A stretch of DNA of 64,000 nt from Amaranthus tricolor (Eukaryota > Streptophyta > Magnoliopsida > Caryophyllales > Amaranthaceae). Each line of letters starts with the position of its first letter. The first letter of the stretch is position 1. The translations under genes were made by a program, and so were the position numbers. Shown here in pieces: positions 1-9,858 of this stretch. Below the pieces are notes generated by a model. That model saw nothing but the letters and a program-made list of their open reading frames with translations, was not told where the DNA came from and made no database searches. The DNA lies in the NCBI RefSeq assembly GCF_026212465.1, contig NC_080049.1, forward strand, positions 15,070,777-15,134,776. The letters are read 5' to 3'.

Positions 1-89
1 ATTCGTCTCTTTCAAACTCTCGATCTAATCATGCTTCTTCAGGTACTCCTTATCCTCTAGCACATTATATACGTTGTCATAATTATTCT

Positions 90-1421
90 GTGAATTATAG
101 GCAGGTTGTTGCAGCCCTTGTGACTGAAAAAGAACCAACATCTTTTGAAGAGGCTATGAAATCCTTGGATTGGCAACACTCTATGCAGAATGAAATACAG
201 GCTTTGGAGGACAATGGAACTTGGACTTTGGAGCATCTCCCCCCGGGTAAGCGTGCGCTTGGTTGCCAGTGGGTCTACAAAACAAAGTTCAAGTCTAATG
301 GTGAATTTGAACGTTTGAAGTCTCGTTTGGTTGTTTTGGGCAATCATTAGCAAGTCGGCATTGACTATCATGAGACTTTTGCTCCTGTTGCTAAGATGAC
401 TACAGTTCGCGCTTTCCTTGCTATTGCGGCTTCTAAGAATTGGGAACTTCATCAAATGGATGTTCACAATGCCTTTCTTCATGGTGATCTTGACGAGGAG
501 ATTTACATGAAATTACCTCCTGGTATTGAGAGTTCTGATCCGTCCTTGGTATGTCGTCTTCGCAAGTCTTTGTATGGTTTGAAACAAGGCCCTCGTTGTT
601 GGTTTGCTAAGTTGGTCTCTGCTTTGAAAGGGTATGGTTTCTTACAATCTTACTCTGATTACTCTCTTTTAACTTATACTAAAGGCATAGTTCAAATAAA
701 TTTCTTAGTATATGTTGATGATCTCATAATTTCTGGTAATAATTCCGCAGAGACTAGTGTTTTCAAAGCATATCTTAGTGATTGTTTTAAAATGAAAGAT
801 CTGGGTTGTTTGAAATATTTTCTGGGTATTGAAGTTGCTAGAAGTTCACAGGGTCTGTTTCTTTGTCAATGTAAGTATACGTTGGATATTATTTCTGAGG
901 CAGGTTTACTTGGGGTGAAGCCTTGTGGTTTTCCTATGGAACAAAACCACAGACTTGGTCTTGCTACAGGAGATCGTCGGTCTTTGACAGGTTGGCTTGT
1001 GTTTCTTGGCCATTCTCCTATTTCTTGGAAGACCAAGAAACAGCATACGGTGTCTAGATCATCTGCTGAAGCAGAGTACAGGGCTATGGCCGCCATTACT
1101 TGTGAGTTGGAATGGTTGAAAGGTTTGTTGTTGAGCTTGGGAGTGCACCATCCCAAGGCTATTCCACTTTTTTGTGAAAGTGAGTCTGCTTTACATATTG
1201 CACAAAACCCGGTTTTTCATGAGCGTACGAAGCACATTGAAGTTGATTGTCATTTTGTGCGGGATGCTATTTCCGAGGGTTTGATTACAACATCTCATGT
1301 TTCAACTTCTTCTCAATTGGCGGACATTTTTACTAAGGCTCTCGGGAAGTTCCAATTTGAGTTACTTGTGTCAAGTTGGGCATTTTTGAACCCCATGCTC
1401 CAACTTGAGGGGGGGTATTGA
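90..1421 (+). pseudogene. copia reverse transcriptase / RNase H, broken
   Basis: This encodes the copia RT followed directly by RNase H, which copy element RNA into cDNA. RT landmarks are WVYKTKFKSNG near the start, DVHNAFLHGDL, LYGLKQGPRCW and the catalytic YVDDLI near 710-727. RNase H shows SRSSAEAEYRAM and ADIFTKAL near its end. A TAG stop at 348-350 interrupts RT. The stretch that normally separates RT from RNase H (after MEQNH, about 940-975) is missing, so an internal deletion joined the two domains. The element cannot be autonomous. The family assignment is secure from the motifs; the 5' start lies outside the window. Confidence 0.88.
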
Positions 1422-1594
1422 GGATATGTGTAGGATATACTTTGACAAGCTTGATATCTATTTGTTTCCTTATCTTTGGTGATAGTTTTCCTAATCCGAG
1501 AGTTACCATAATTAAGTACCTAGGGTTAACTTGTATTATATATATTCGTTTGAGATAATGAAACGACACATGATTCCCGTATTTCAATTTTGTC
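1416..1594 (+). repeat. probable 3' LTR of the copia element
   Basis: It begins TATTGAGG immediately after the purine tract, close to the TGTTGAGG start common in copia LTRs. It contains short AT-rich sequence and seems to end near TTTTGTCA. The end is not supported by a second LTR copy. Confidence 0.5.
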
Positions 1595-2637
1595 AAAAAC
1601 AAAGTTAGTTAGAAAGATGATAAAAGGAATTTAATTGTTAAAAAGGTAGAAGAATTGGTTAGAAAGTAATGAAAATTAAATAAAATAATAATTAGTTTCC
1701 TGATTTTGGGGTATAAATTAGTCTTAAAAGTTTCTCAATGCTTTGAGGTTGTTTGTGTCAAAAAATTAACACGTAAACTATGCTATGGTTGATTGTTTAA
1801 GTCTAAAGATATGTTATATTCCCTTCTAGTTTAACTAAATGTCCCATTTATGCCACTATTTATCAATTTTTTATAATATATATATTTTATTTTCAATTTA
1901 AAAGTTAAAACATAGTTAAATAGGATCTTGTTTGATAGTTCTCAATCTAAATTATAATAATATCAACTTTTATATCTTTTTACGAAGCACCATTATCGAT
2001 ATTTAACTTCAATAGTACATTAATGGGCAAACATGTAAATCAAATTAGACTTTGATGTAAATAGAAGAGAATATTTCTATCACGACATTACTCATGGAAA
2101 CATTTTTGGTTAAAAATGTGGATACAACTTCAACCTTTTCTATAATTGGTCTGATATTCTCCACTTTAGATGAAATTTAAAGATTCAATCCTTGTTCACC
2201 CTATACATCAAATTTATTCGAAATTTTTTTATTGATGTTAAAACTCTAAAATATATCATAAAATTAATTAAAAGAGTTGTTAAATGACAAATATCATGTT
2301 TATAGCACTCTTGCCAAATGGAGAAGTATTATAGGTGTTGTGCTTATATGACATTAAATTTACAACTAGAATTTAAAATCTATATAAAATTAAACAAAGT
2401 AATTATTACCGTATTAAAGATCATTTGTGACAATTAAGTACCTATAACAAATTGTTTTAGTAAACTATTCGAAAGTGGTATAATTACAACATTATATACC
2501 TTTATAATTTTAGGTATATTTTTAAAAATTGATTACAGGTTAATCAATTATGAACTACTCATGAATTTTTATTGTAGAAATTTAAATTAAAAACTATAGA
2601 TAATGTTTTTTTTACATGTCAATATATATTTAAATAT
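1595..2637. other. AT-rich DNA without genes, possible Helitron body
   Basis: I see no gene. The right half probably belongs to the non-autonomous Helitron whose 3' end is at 2638-2665. A stretch near 1802-1860 (TCTAAAGATATG, then a GTCCCATTTATGCC-like run) resembles plant Helitron 5' ends, but a clean 5' TC preceded by A is not visible. Confidence 0.35.
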
Positions 2638-2665
2638 CTGTGCATTGCACAGATTATTATACTAG
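2638..2665 (+). mobile_element. Helitron 3' terminus (hairpin plus CTAG)
   Basis: A perfect short hairpin at 2638-2652 (stem CTGTGC/GCACAG, loop ATT) is followed by nine AT-rich bases and CTAG at 2662-2665, with T as the next base. This is the standard Helitron 3' end: a subterminal hairpin about 10 nt before CTRR, inserted 5' of a T. The arm wording (GTGCATTGCAC) is typical of plant copies. No Rep/helicase gene is present, so the element is non-autonomous. Its 5' end is uncertain, perhaps near 1802. Confidence 0.7.
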
Positions 2666-3220
2666 TATTATATATATGCTCTACATTTTATCTTAAAAAA
2701 ATTATTTTCTTAGTTAATAGGGGAATTTGATAGTAAGAGCATAATAAATTGATTTTTACTTATTATGTTAAGTAACAACCACCGAGCCTAGAGTTACTTG
2801 AAATTGTGCTGATTAATGGAAATAAAATATAAATTGATCGATTGCATCCGAATTATTTTTATATGAAAATCAAATTAAATTATTAATATATATATAAAAT
2901 AAATTCAATTCGAAATAGCATACTCAAAAGCCACCCAAACCCAAACTCACACCTCTATCACATTACCCATTGTTCACTTTACAAGCAATGAAAAGTTAGA
3001 ATTTTCTAAAATATGTAACTGCTTTAGGACTTAGGAGGTCACATTCATAAAGAATCTCCTACACTTATGGGCCTTTTTTTTTTTTTTTTTTTTTTTTTGT
3101 CTTTTCATGCACTTTCACTATACATTACATGTTCCTAATTATTATTCTATTTCTTCATAAAAATTCTTAAAACCAAATAACACAACTGTCAAAGTTCACT
3201 CATCTTCCTCAATAGAATCC
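2666..3220. other. upstream region of the CEP gene
   Basis: AT-rich sequence with no gene. It holds a run of 25 T (3074-3098) and ordinary promoter-type composition. Cis elements cannot be assigned from sequence alone. Confidence 0.5.
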
Positions 3221-3227
3221 TTAAATA
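3221..3227 (+). promoter_or_regulatory. candidate TATA box of the CEP gene
   Basis: TTAAATA lies about 150 bp before the start codon, leaving room for a 5' leader of roughly 120 nt. The surrounding CCTTAAATACCCC context is plausible for a plant TATA element. No transcript data are available to confirm it. Confidence 0.4.
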
Positions 3228-3374
3228 CCCCAAGCTCAAGGTTAAGGGCTCTTCATAAGCCACAAACCAAGCAACTAATTAGTACTTTTTCTCTCTCTTT
3301 TTCTTAATTCTGTCACTAATCTTTTTTAATTTTTTCGCTTAATCAAATTAGATAAATTTCTAATAAAATTTCCA

Positions 3375-3671
3375 ATGGCTAAGCTTAACAACTTAGTTGC
3401 TCTTGGTGCTTTATTTTTTGCTGTGTTGATTTTATGTCAACTAGTTTTGCCTACTGAAGCTAGAAATTTGAAGTACAAGGATTGTAGGGTTTACAACTTT
3501 GCTTCGAACTCAAGAAACATGCATAATGCACGTGCATCCATTTCTTTGAATGCAAACCAACACAATCCAGAATTGATCAAGAAAGAACAAGTTACAAATA
3601 AGAAGACCGTTGAAACTTTGGATGATTTCCGGCCAACCGCCCCGGGCCGGAGCCCAGGTGCTGGACATTAA
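3375..3671 (+). CDS. CEP: CEP (C-terminally encoded peptide) hormone precursor
   Basis: This 98-residue prepropeptide carries a single CEP hormone at its extreme C terminus. Residues 1-29 form a secretory signal peptide (hydrophobic core ALGALFFAVLILCQLVL, likely cut after PTEA). A variable, hydrophilic spacer follows. Residues 84-98 read DFRPTAPGRSPGAGH and end at the stop codon. This matches the 15-residue CEP consensus: the prolines at motif positions 4, 7 and 11 are the usual hydroxylation sites, and FRPT, SPG and the final GH are diagnostic. In the family, the secreted peptide acts on CEPR-type leucine-rich receptor kinases in systemic nitrogen signalling and in root and nodule development. 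The intronless one-motif layout is typical. The start has the favourable context CAATGGC. It is the only intact host gene seen in the window. The paralogue number cannot be told from sequence. Confidence 0.93.
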   Translation: MAKLNNLVALGALFFAVLILCQLVLPTEARNLKYKDCRVYNFASNSRNMHNARASISLNANQHNPELIKKEQVTNKKTVETLDDFRPTAPGRSPGAGH

Positions 3672-4035
3672 ACCAATTCAAAGCTGATTCAGAATCGGTC
3701 ATCAATTTCAGCTAAATTATTAGTTTTTTTGTTTTTAACTTTTATTTTCTTTTTTGAGGAAGGTTACAAAAATACATTAGCCATCCTTTTGCGTTCTTTG
3801 TTTTTTCCAGTTTTACTAGGCTTGTGTGTATATAAATGATTGTTGATGATTGTTACTCGTCTTATTCGCTATTATTGTCTCATTTGGTTTTTGCATGTTT
3901 GTTAATTATTAATCATTAATCTCTCAAATTGTGTTGAATACATGGAAACGAATCAAACAAGATTCTACTTAACTATGTTTTAACTTAGTAAGAATAAAAT
4001 AAAAATTAAGAGTGATCGATATATAAATATTATAA
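3672..4035 (+). other. 3' untranslated and flanking DNA of the CEP gene
   Basis: T-rich sequence follows the stop codon. No clear AATAAA signal stands out near 3672-3900. The flank then passes into the foldback element at about 4036. No other gene is seen. Confidence 0.4.
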
Positions 4036-5124
4036 AAAAAAATTATTGAGAATAATCCAACCTATTTTTAATTACCTGTCAATAATCCTACATTTTGAAA
4101 TTTTTTTAATAATTCAACCTTTGCTTTCAGTTTGTTGCCAATAGACCCTTTAAAAAATGATCTGGTATATCAGGTTACATCTCATTTTCTTCCTTCTTCA
4201 TAATAATCCAATCTATTTTCCATTAGCTGTCAATAATCCCATCTTTAAAATTTTTTTTAATAATCCAACATTTGCTTTCAGTTTGCTGCCAATAGACCCT
4301 TCAAGATGCTAAATGAAATTGTTATTATTTCCCAAGCTTATAAAGTTGATCATTGCATAAATAGTAATTGTCGTTAAATACATATCTCATCAACTAGAGG
4401 TGTTCAAAAAATCCGACCCACTTGACCCAACACGCGGACCCTCTGACCCACATCCTAAATTGCAGGTCAATTTTTTTAAAAAAATAATATAATCTGGGTC
4501 GGGTACCCGACCCGCCTTAACCATGTTGGATCATGGGCCACAAAATACATTGAGTCGGGTACCCAGCGACCCGTTATGTATTATCTTTATTAAGTTGAAA
4601 TTTACACATTAATATTTTATAATCAATATAATTATAAAAAGTTAATAATAGTCGTATGTTTTTTCACTTCCCTTCAAAGTATACTACTTCTTTAAATCAG
4701 TGGCAAAAAGAAATTTAGTATTTTAAAAATTGTGGATTTTTTTTATAATAATTGAAGAACCAATGTGTTAAAGAAACTTAAAAGAGACTTAACATGTATG
4801 GATGAGATATGTTGGATTATTATAACTAGTGACAAAGAAAAATTGAGTATTTAGCTTCTTGCAGGGTCCATTGGCAACAAAATGAAAACAAAAGTTGAAT
4901 TATTTAAAAAAAATTCAAAATGTGGGATTATAAAGAGGTAATGTGAAATAGGTTGGATTATTATAAAGAAGGAGAAGATAAAAGGTAACCTAATATAACA
5001 GGTCATTTTATAAAGGGTCTATCGGCAACAAAGAAAGCAAATGTTGTATTATTAAAAAATTTCAAAAGATGAAATTATTGGTAGGTAATAAAAAATAAGT
5101 TGAATTATTCACAATAATTTTTCC
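4036..5124. mobile_element. foldback element with doubled inverted ends
   Basis: The left end (from AAAATTATTGAGAATAATCC) is the inverted counterpart of the right end (up to CACAATAATTTTTCC). Each arm holds the same roughly 110-bp unit twice. On the left the copies start near 4050 and 4200, sharing CTGTCAATAATCC and GCTTTCAGTTTG. On the right the inverted copies lie near 4850-4970 and 5015-5115, sharing GGCAACAAA. The element encodes no protein and is non-autonomous. Long subdivided arms suggest a Mutator-like or foldback class. A target-site duplication could not be fixed. Confidence 0.65.
4390..4600 (+). repeat. GGTGTTCAAA / GGGTCGGGTACCCGACCC repeat fragment inside the foldback element
   Basis: The centre of the foldback element begins AGAGGTGTTCAAAAAATCCGAC and carries palindromic GGGTCGGGTACCCGACCC at 4495-4512. 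Such sequence is common in plant short interspersed elements. Only one end is recognisable here, so it may be a nested fragment. Confidence 0.4.
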
Positions 5125-5283
5125 TAAAAAAGAAAATCTAATAGAATAGTACTGGATAAGAGAGAGTATTTTCTATTTTAAGTTGGAGGATCAATGTTTT
5201 CATGAATCAAATTGATCTCTTTGATACTTGCTGCTACAATCTTGAGCTTGATTGCATCGATCGGAAGTTAATTAACATAGAAT
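5125..5283. other. short spacer between foldback and CACTA elements
   Basis: No gene or repeat was recognised in this 160-bp AT-rich spacer. Confidence 0.5.
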
Positions 5284-5470
5284 TACTACAATATCAAAGA
5301 CGTTTGGGGATAAGCTTGGCGGCAAAACGAACGCTTTGTCGCTAAAAAAATATTTTTTCACCAAATTGTCACTAGCCTGGCCACAAAAACAAAAAGTTGT
5401 CGAATTATTTGTCGCTAGCCAAGTTTCAGGTGATTAAAAAAATTGAATAGTGTCATTATTATTAAATAAT
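5284..5470 (+). repeat. 5' terminal and subterminal region of CACTA element 1
   Basis: A TACTACAA start is followed by TTTGTCGCTAAAAAAA, AATTGTCACTAGCC and ATTTGTCGCTAGCC. These GTCGCTA/GTCACTA repeats, both orientations, are the usual subterminal sites of plant CACTA elements bound by the element's TnpA-like protein. The terminal C is mutated to T. Confidence 0.6.
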
Positions 5471-6171
5471 AATAGTGATTATTATTAAATAATAACAATA
5501 ATGACAAATATTCAAATTTTTTTGAAAAAATGAAAACTTTCCATTACATCAAAATAAGACAGTACAAACACAACGGAGAAAAAACAATCACCCCTCTTAT
5601 TGCATCAATTAGAAAGAGAGACCCACCTTCTATAAAAGGTTGCCTCAACTCACTCTTCAAGTGCAAAGGAAGAAAGCGTCTCGCAGACAAGATCAAAATA
5701 ATCAAAAAAACTATACAAGAGTCTAGGTATACAAAAGTCTACATCCCTCGTCAGAGTGAGATGAATAAAGAGCATTGATGAATGTGTATGTAGTTGTTGT
5801 TTTTAAGTTTTAAATTTATCATACATTTTTGTTATATTTTTAAGTTTTTTCTTCATTTTATTTATAAATGTGTATGTAGTTGTGGTTTTTAAGTTTTAAA
5901 TTTATCATAATTTTTTTATAGTTTGTAAATTAGGTTTAATTAGGGTTGTTTATGGTTAAATTTATTATTATTAGGGTTAAAACAATCTTCTTATTAGAAT
6001 ATAAATATTTTTTGAACAATTTATAGATTATGATGGTTTATTATTAATATTGTAAATTAGGGTTAAATGAATGATTATTACTAAATTTTGTGGTTAATTA
6101 GAGTTCGTTAAGTATATATGTTAAAAGTTGTTATTAATTTTGTTTTAAATTAATTAATCACACTAATTAGG
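5471..6171. other. leader of CACTA element 1
   Basis: AT-rich, no recognisable coding sequence. Two copies of an AAATGTGTATGTAGTTGT-type phrase near 5788 and 5868 form a direct repeat about 80 bp apart. A short open frame at 5530-5778 has no family features. Confidence 0.5.
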
Positions 6172-9100
6172 ATGACAAAAGATCATTCTTGGATGTATGG
6201 AAGCATTGAATTGTTAGATTTTATTGATGGCGTATTAGAATTTTGTAGTATTGCAGTTGAACATCAAGTTAGGACAGGGGGAGTTGGTTTTTATTGCCCA
6301 TGTGTCACTTATGACAATGTATCAAAGGTAGATAGTGTTCATATCAATGTCCTTAGGGAGAACGTACTTCGACGTGGGTTTAGGCCTCAATATCACGTTT
6401 GGGTTTGGCATGGTGAGAAGGGAGTGTACGAAGAGAAAAGTGTTGTTGAAGATGTCAATAATGTGGCCGATGTTAATGAGGATGTAGTAGATCATGTTGA
6501 TGGGTATGAGACAGATGAAGAGAATGTCGATAAGGATGTGGATCGTGTTGATGAGATGTAGAGGGGGTCAAGCATGAGTTAGGAAAACGTTCTAGTGTTT
6601 TTGACTTGTTGATAGAGGCTTCTCAAAGGTCCTTGTACCCTGGATGTACAAAGTTCAGCAAACTAACAGTAGTATTGATAATTTTCAACATTAGGTCAAA
6701 GTTCAATTGGAGTGACGCTAGTTTCACAATGTTATTAGAAGCGTTAGGTGAGATGCTTCCTGAGGGAAATGAACTTTCAAAGTCAACATATATATGCCAA
6801 AAAGCTCATGTGTCCTTTCGGCTTAGAGTACCAGAAGATTCATGCGTGTCCGAATGATTATGTATTGTATCGGAATGAAAACGAGAACTTAGAAGAGTGT
6901 CCAAGGTGTGGGTTATTGCGCTACAAGCGTAAAGGGGCTGGGGATGCTAAAAGGCCCCCGGCTAAGGTATTGTGGTATCTTTCAATAATACCTAGATTCA
7001 AGCGCTTGTTTTCTATAAAGAAAGATGCGTTAAACTTGAGGTGGCATGCAGATAGGGTGAAGAATGGTCACTTGCTCACACATCCATCTGATTCTCCGTT
7101 GTTGAAGAGTATTGATAGGTTGTATAAGACTTTTGGGGATGAAGTTCGTAATTTAAGGCTGGGAATGTGTACGGATGGAATGAACCCATTCGACAATCTT
7201 AGTTCTCAACATAGTATTTGGCCTGTACTGTTAGTGATCTATAATTTTCTACCTTGGTAGTGTATGAAGCGTAAGTACATTATGCTTTCGCTTCTTATCT
7301 CGGGTCCTAAACAACTTGGCAATGACATAGATGTATATCTTGCACCTCTCGTTGAGGATTTGAGAAAGATGTGGGATGAAGGCGTTTTCGTGTTTGATGC
7401 ATATGTTAATGAGGAGTTCACCTTGCGTGCAATGCTTTTATGCACCATTAATGATTTTTCATCATATGAAAACTTATCGGCGTATAAGAACAAAGGGAAG
7501 AAAGCATGCCTAATATGTATCAATGACATGGAATCCTAAGTGCAAACACGTATTCATGCACCATCGAAAGTTCTTCTCACGAGCTCACCAATATCGTAAG
7601 AAGAAGAAGATGTTCAACGGGGAGGTTGAGGACCGTGTAGCTCGTCGACCGTTGACCGGTTATGAGGTTTATGAACAGGTTAAGGAAGTTGAGACTGTAT
7701 TTGGTAAAACAGGGCAAGTGCAAGGGCGTGAAGACTGATTATGGAAAAAAGAGTCAATCTTTTGAAAGCTTCTATATTGGAGAGATCTACAGGTTAGGCA
7801 TTGTCTTGACGTTACGCATATAGAGAAAAATATATGCGATGCCATACTCGGGACTATCATGAAAATTCGGGGTAAGATAAAGGATGTTAGGGCCGTGCGA
7901 GATTTGTTTGAATGTAAGGGTCTTCGTTAGGAGTTGTGGGCACATGTTAAGGTGATTAAGAAAAGAAATAGAGCTGATGAAATTGGTGGCAGTAACAAGG
8001 GAAAGGGCGGTAAGAAGAAGATGAGTAATGACAAAGTTTATTTGCCTCCAGCTTGCTACACATCGTCCAAAGCAGAGAAGCAGGCATTTTATGAGTCTTT
8101 GTATGGCATTAAGGTTCCGTCAGAATACTCATTCAACATGAAGAGATTTGTGACCCTAAATGGTGAGCTGAAGTTTGGAAGCATGAAATCTCACGATTTT
8201 CATGTAATGATGCAAGTGTTCTTACTAATTGCAATTCGTGGAATACTGCCAAAACATGTGAGATATGCTATTACCGAGCTATGTTCGTTCTTCAACACAA
8301 TTTGTAGTAAAGTTCTTGATCACTTTAAACTTGATGCTCTTCAAGTCGACGTGATTGTAACTTTATGCAAGTTTGAGATGTATTTTCCACCTTATTTCTT
8401 TGACATAATGGTTCATCTTATTGTTCATCTCGTTCGTGAGATCAAACTTTTGGGTCCAGTTTTTTTAAGGTGGTGTTATCCTTTTGAAAGACACATGGGT
8501 GTTTTACAAAACAAGGTGAGGAATCTAGCACAACCTGAGGAGATTATGATTCAAGGCACTGTGAGCGATGAGATTAGTAATTTTATAGCCGAGTATTTGG
8601 CCATGACAAAGCCTATTGGACTTCCTACCTCTTGACATGATGGAAGGCTTGAGGGAAAAGGAACAATTGGCTCAAAATCGATCACACCTCCGTGAGAAAG
8701 TCTTCTACAGGCACACTTGTATGTGTTCCATCATATTCCTGAAGTTCATCCTTTTTTGAGTGAGCATTTAGATATATTACGCGCAAAATATCCTTGTAAA
8801 GGGGATAGGGGATTGATGCAGTTCCATAACAAAATGTTTATTGATTGGTTACATAATCGAGTAATAAGTGAAGAACTCAATGGTGTATCTGAAATTCTTA
8901 AGTGGTTAGCTTTTGGTCTTCATGATGATGTCAACAAATATGAGGGTTACGATGTCAATGGCTTCACATTTTGTACTGAGGGTCAAGATAAGAAGTCTTC
9001 TTATCTACAGAATAGTAGTGTTTCTATTTTGGCGTCATCTATATTTTACGCGAGTGCCAAGGATCAATCGCCGGTTGATGCTAAATTGGTATACTACGGG

Positions 9101-9442
9101 CGGGTACATGAAATATGGGAGCTTGACTACTCTACTTTCACTATTGGTCTTTTCAAATGTAAGTGGGTAGATAATAATTGACGATGCATAAAAAATGACG
9201 ACCCATGTGGATTCACTCTTGTGGACTTAGCTCGTTTGCGTGATAGTGAGGAGCCATTCATACTAGCCACACAAGCCAAGCAAGTCTTCTACATTGTAGA
9301 CCCTTCTGATAAAAAATGGTCTATTGTTGTAACGGGAAAAAGAAGTATCCTTGGTATAGGTGATCTTGAGGATGAGGAAGAATATGAAGCTTTTGAAGAC
9401 TTCCCTGCCCTTTATCAATCCAAAATCAGTGGATCAAGATGA
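6172..9442 (+). pseudogene. TNP2-like CACTA transposase (element 1), decayed
   Basis: This is the DDE-type transposase that cuts and joins CACTA element ends. Segments appear in family order. 6172-6450 is the N-terminal transposase-associated domain (DHSWMYGS, GFYCPC). 6606-7260 has LYPGCTKFSKL, CPNDYVLYRNE and CPRCGLLRYK. 7264-7539 is the Transposase_21 core. 7934-8635 is a DUF4218-like part (HDFHVMMQVFLLIAIRG, LPKHVR). 8717-9442 is a DUF4216-like C terminus (YYGRVHEIWELDY, FILATQAKQVFYI). It is broken by stops (for example TAG at 7258-7260), a frame change near 6790 and another near 7530. No active protein is expected. Confidence 0.85.
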
Positions 9443-9513
9443 TGTAGATGTTGGTTATATGCGTGTAGATCACACCGAAGGAATACATTTGAATTAAGTG
9501 ATTCAAGGTATGG

Positions 9514-9812
9514 ATTTTAAGGTTTTTAAAGCTTTTTTGGCACTTTCGCGCATAAAGTAGCTCAAACTTGGTTTGTTTTGCACGAAACTTTGCACGCAAC
9601 ACTAATTGGTATATATTATTGTGTTGAAGTGGTTAGAATTGTAAATCATAGTCATATTCTTAAAATTACTTGATAAGTTGCGATTTTAACGTTTTTAAAG
9701 CTTTTTTGGCACTTTCGCGCATGAAGTAGCTCAAACTTGATTTTGTTTTGTATGAAACTTTGCACACAACACTATTTGGTATATATTATTGTGTTGAATT
9801 GGTTTGAATTGA
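9514..9812 (+). repeat. tandem duplication of about 168 bp between the two CACTA genes
   Basis: Two copies, starting near 9514 and 9682, share GTTTTTAAAGCTTTTTTGGC, ACTTTCGCGCAT and GTAGCTCAAACTTG, then TTTGCAC and GGTATATATTATTGTGTTGAA. They lie just upstream of the next coding exon (9859), probably in an intron or promoter of the second gene. Confidence 0.75.
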
Positions 9813-9858
9813 ATTTATGTTCCTATGTTCTAATATATTTCTATTCATACTCATTCAG

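Larger units (their letters stand above)
1..1594 (+). mobile_element. 3' part of a decayed Ty1/copia retrotransposon
   Basis: The window opens inside a copia pol gene and runs through RT and RNase H into a purine tract (about 1405-1415) and a probable 3' LTR starting near 1416. The 5' LTR, gag, protease and integrase lie outside the window or are lost. The LTR end near 1594 is a guess: no partner LTR is available for comparison and no target-site duplication can be tested. Confidence 0.85.

Noticed and set aside
5530..5778. Lys-rich 82-codon open frame in the CACTA leader
   Set aside because: No homologous motif and not in the position of a known CACTA gene.
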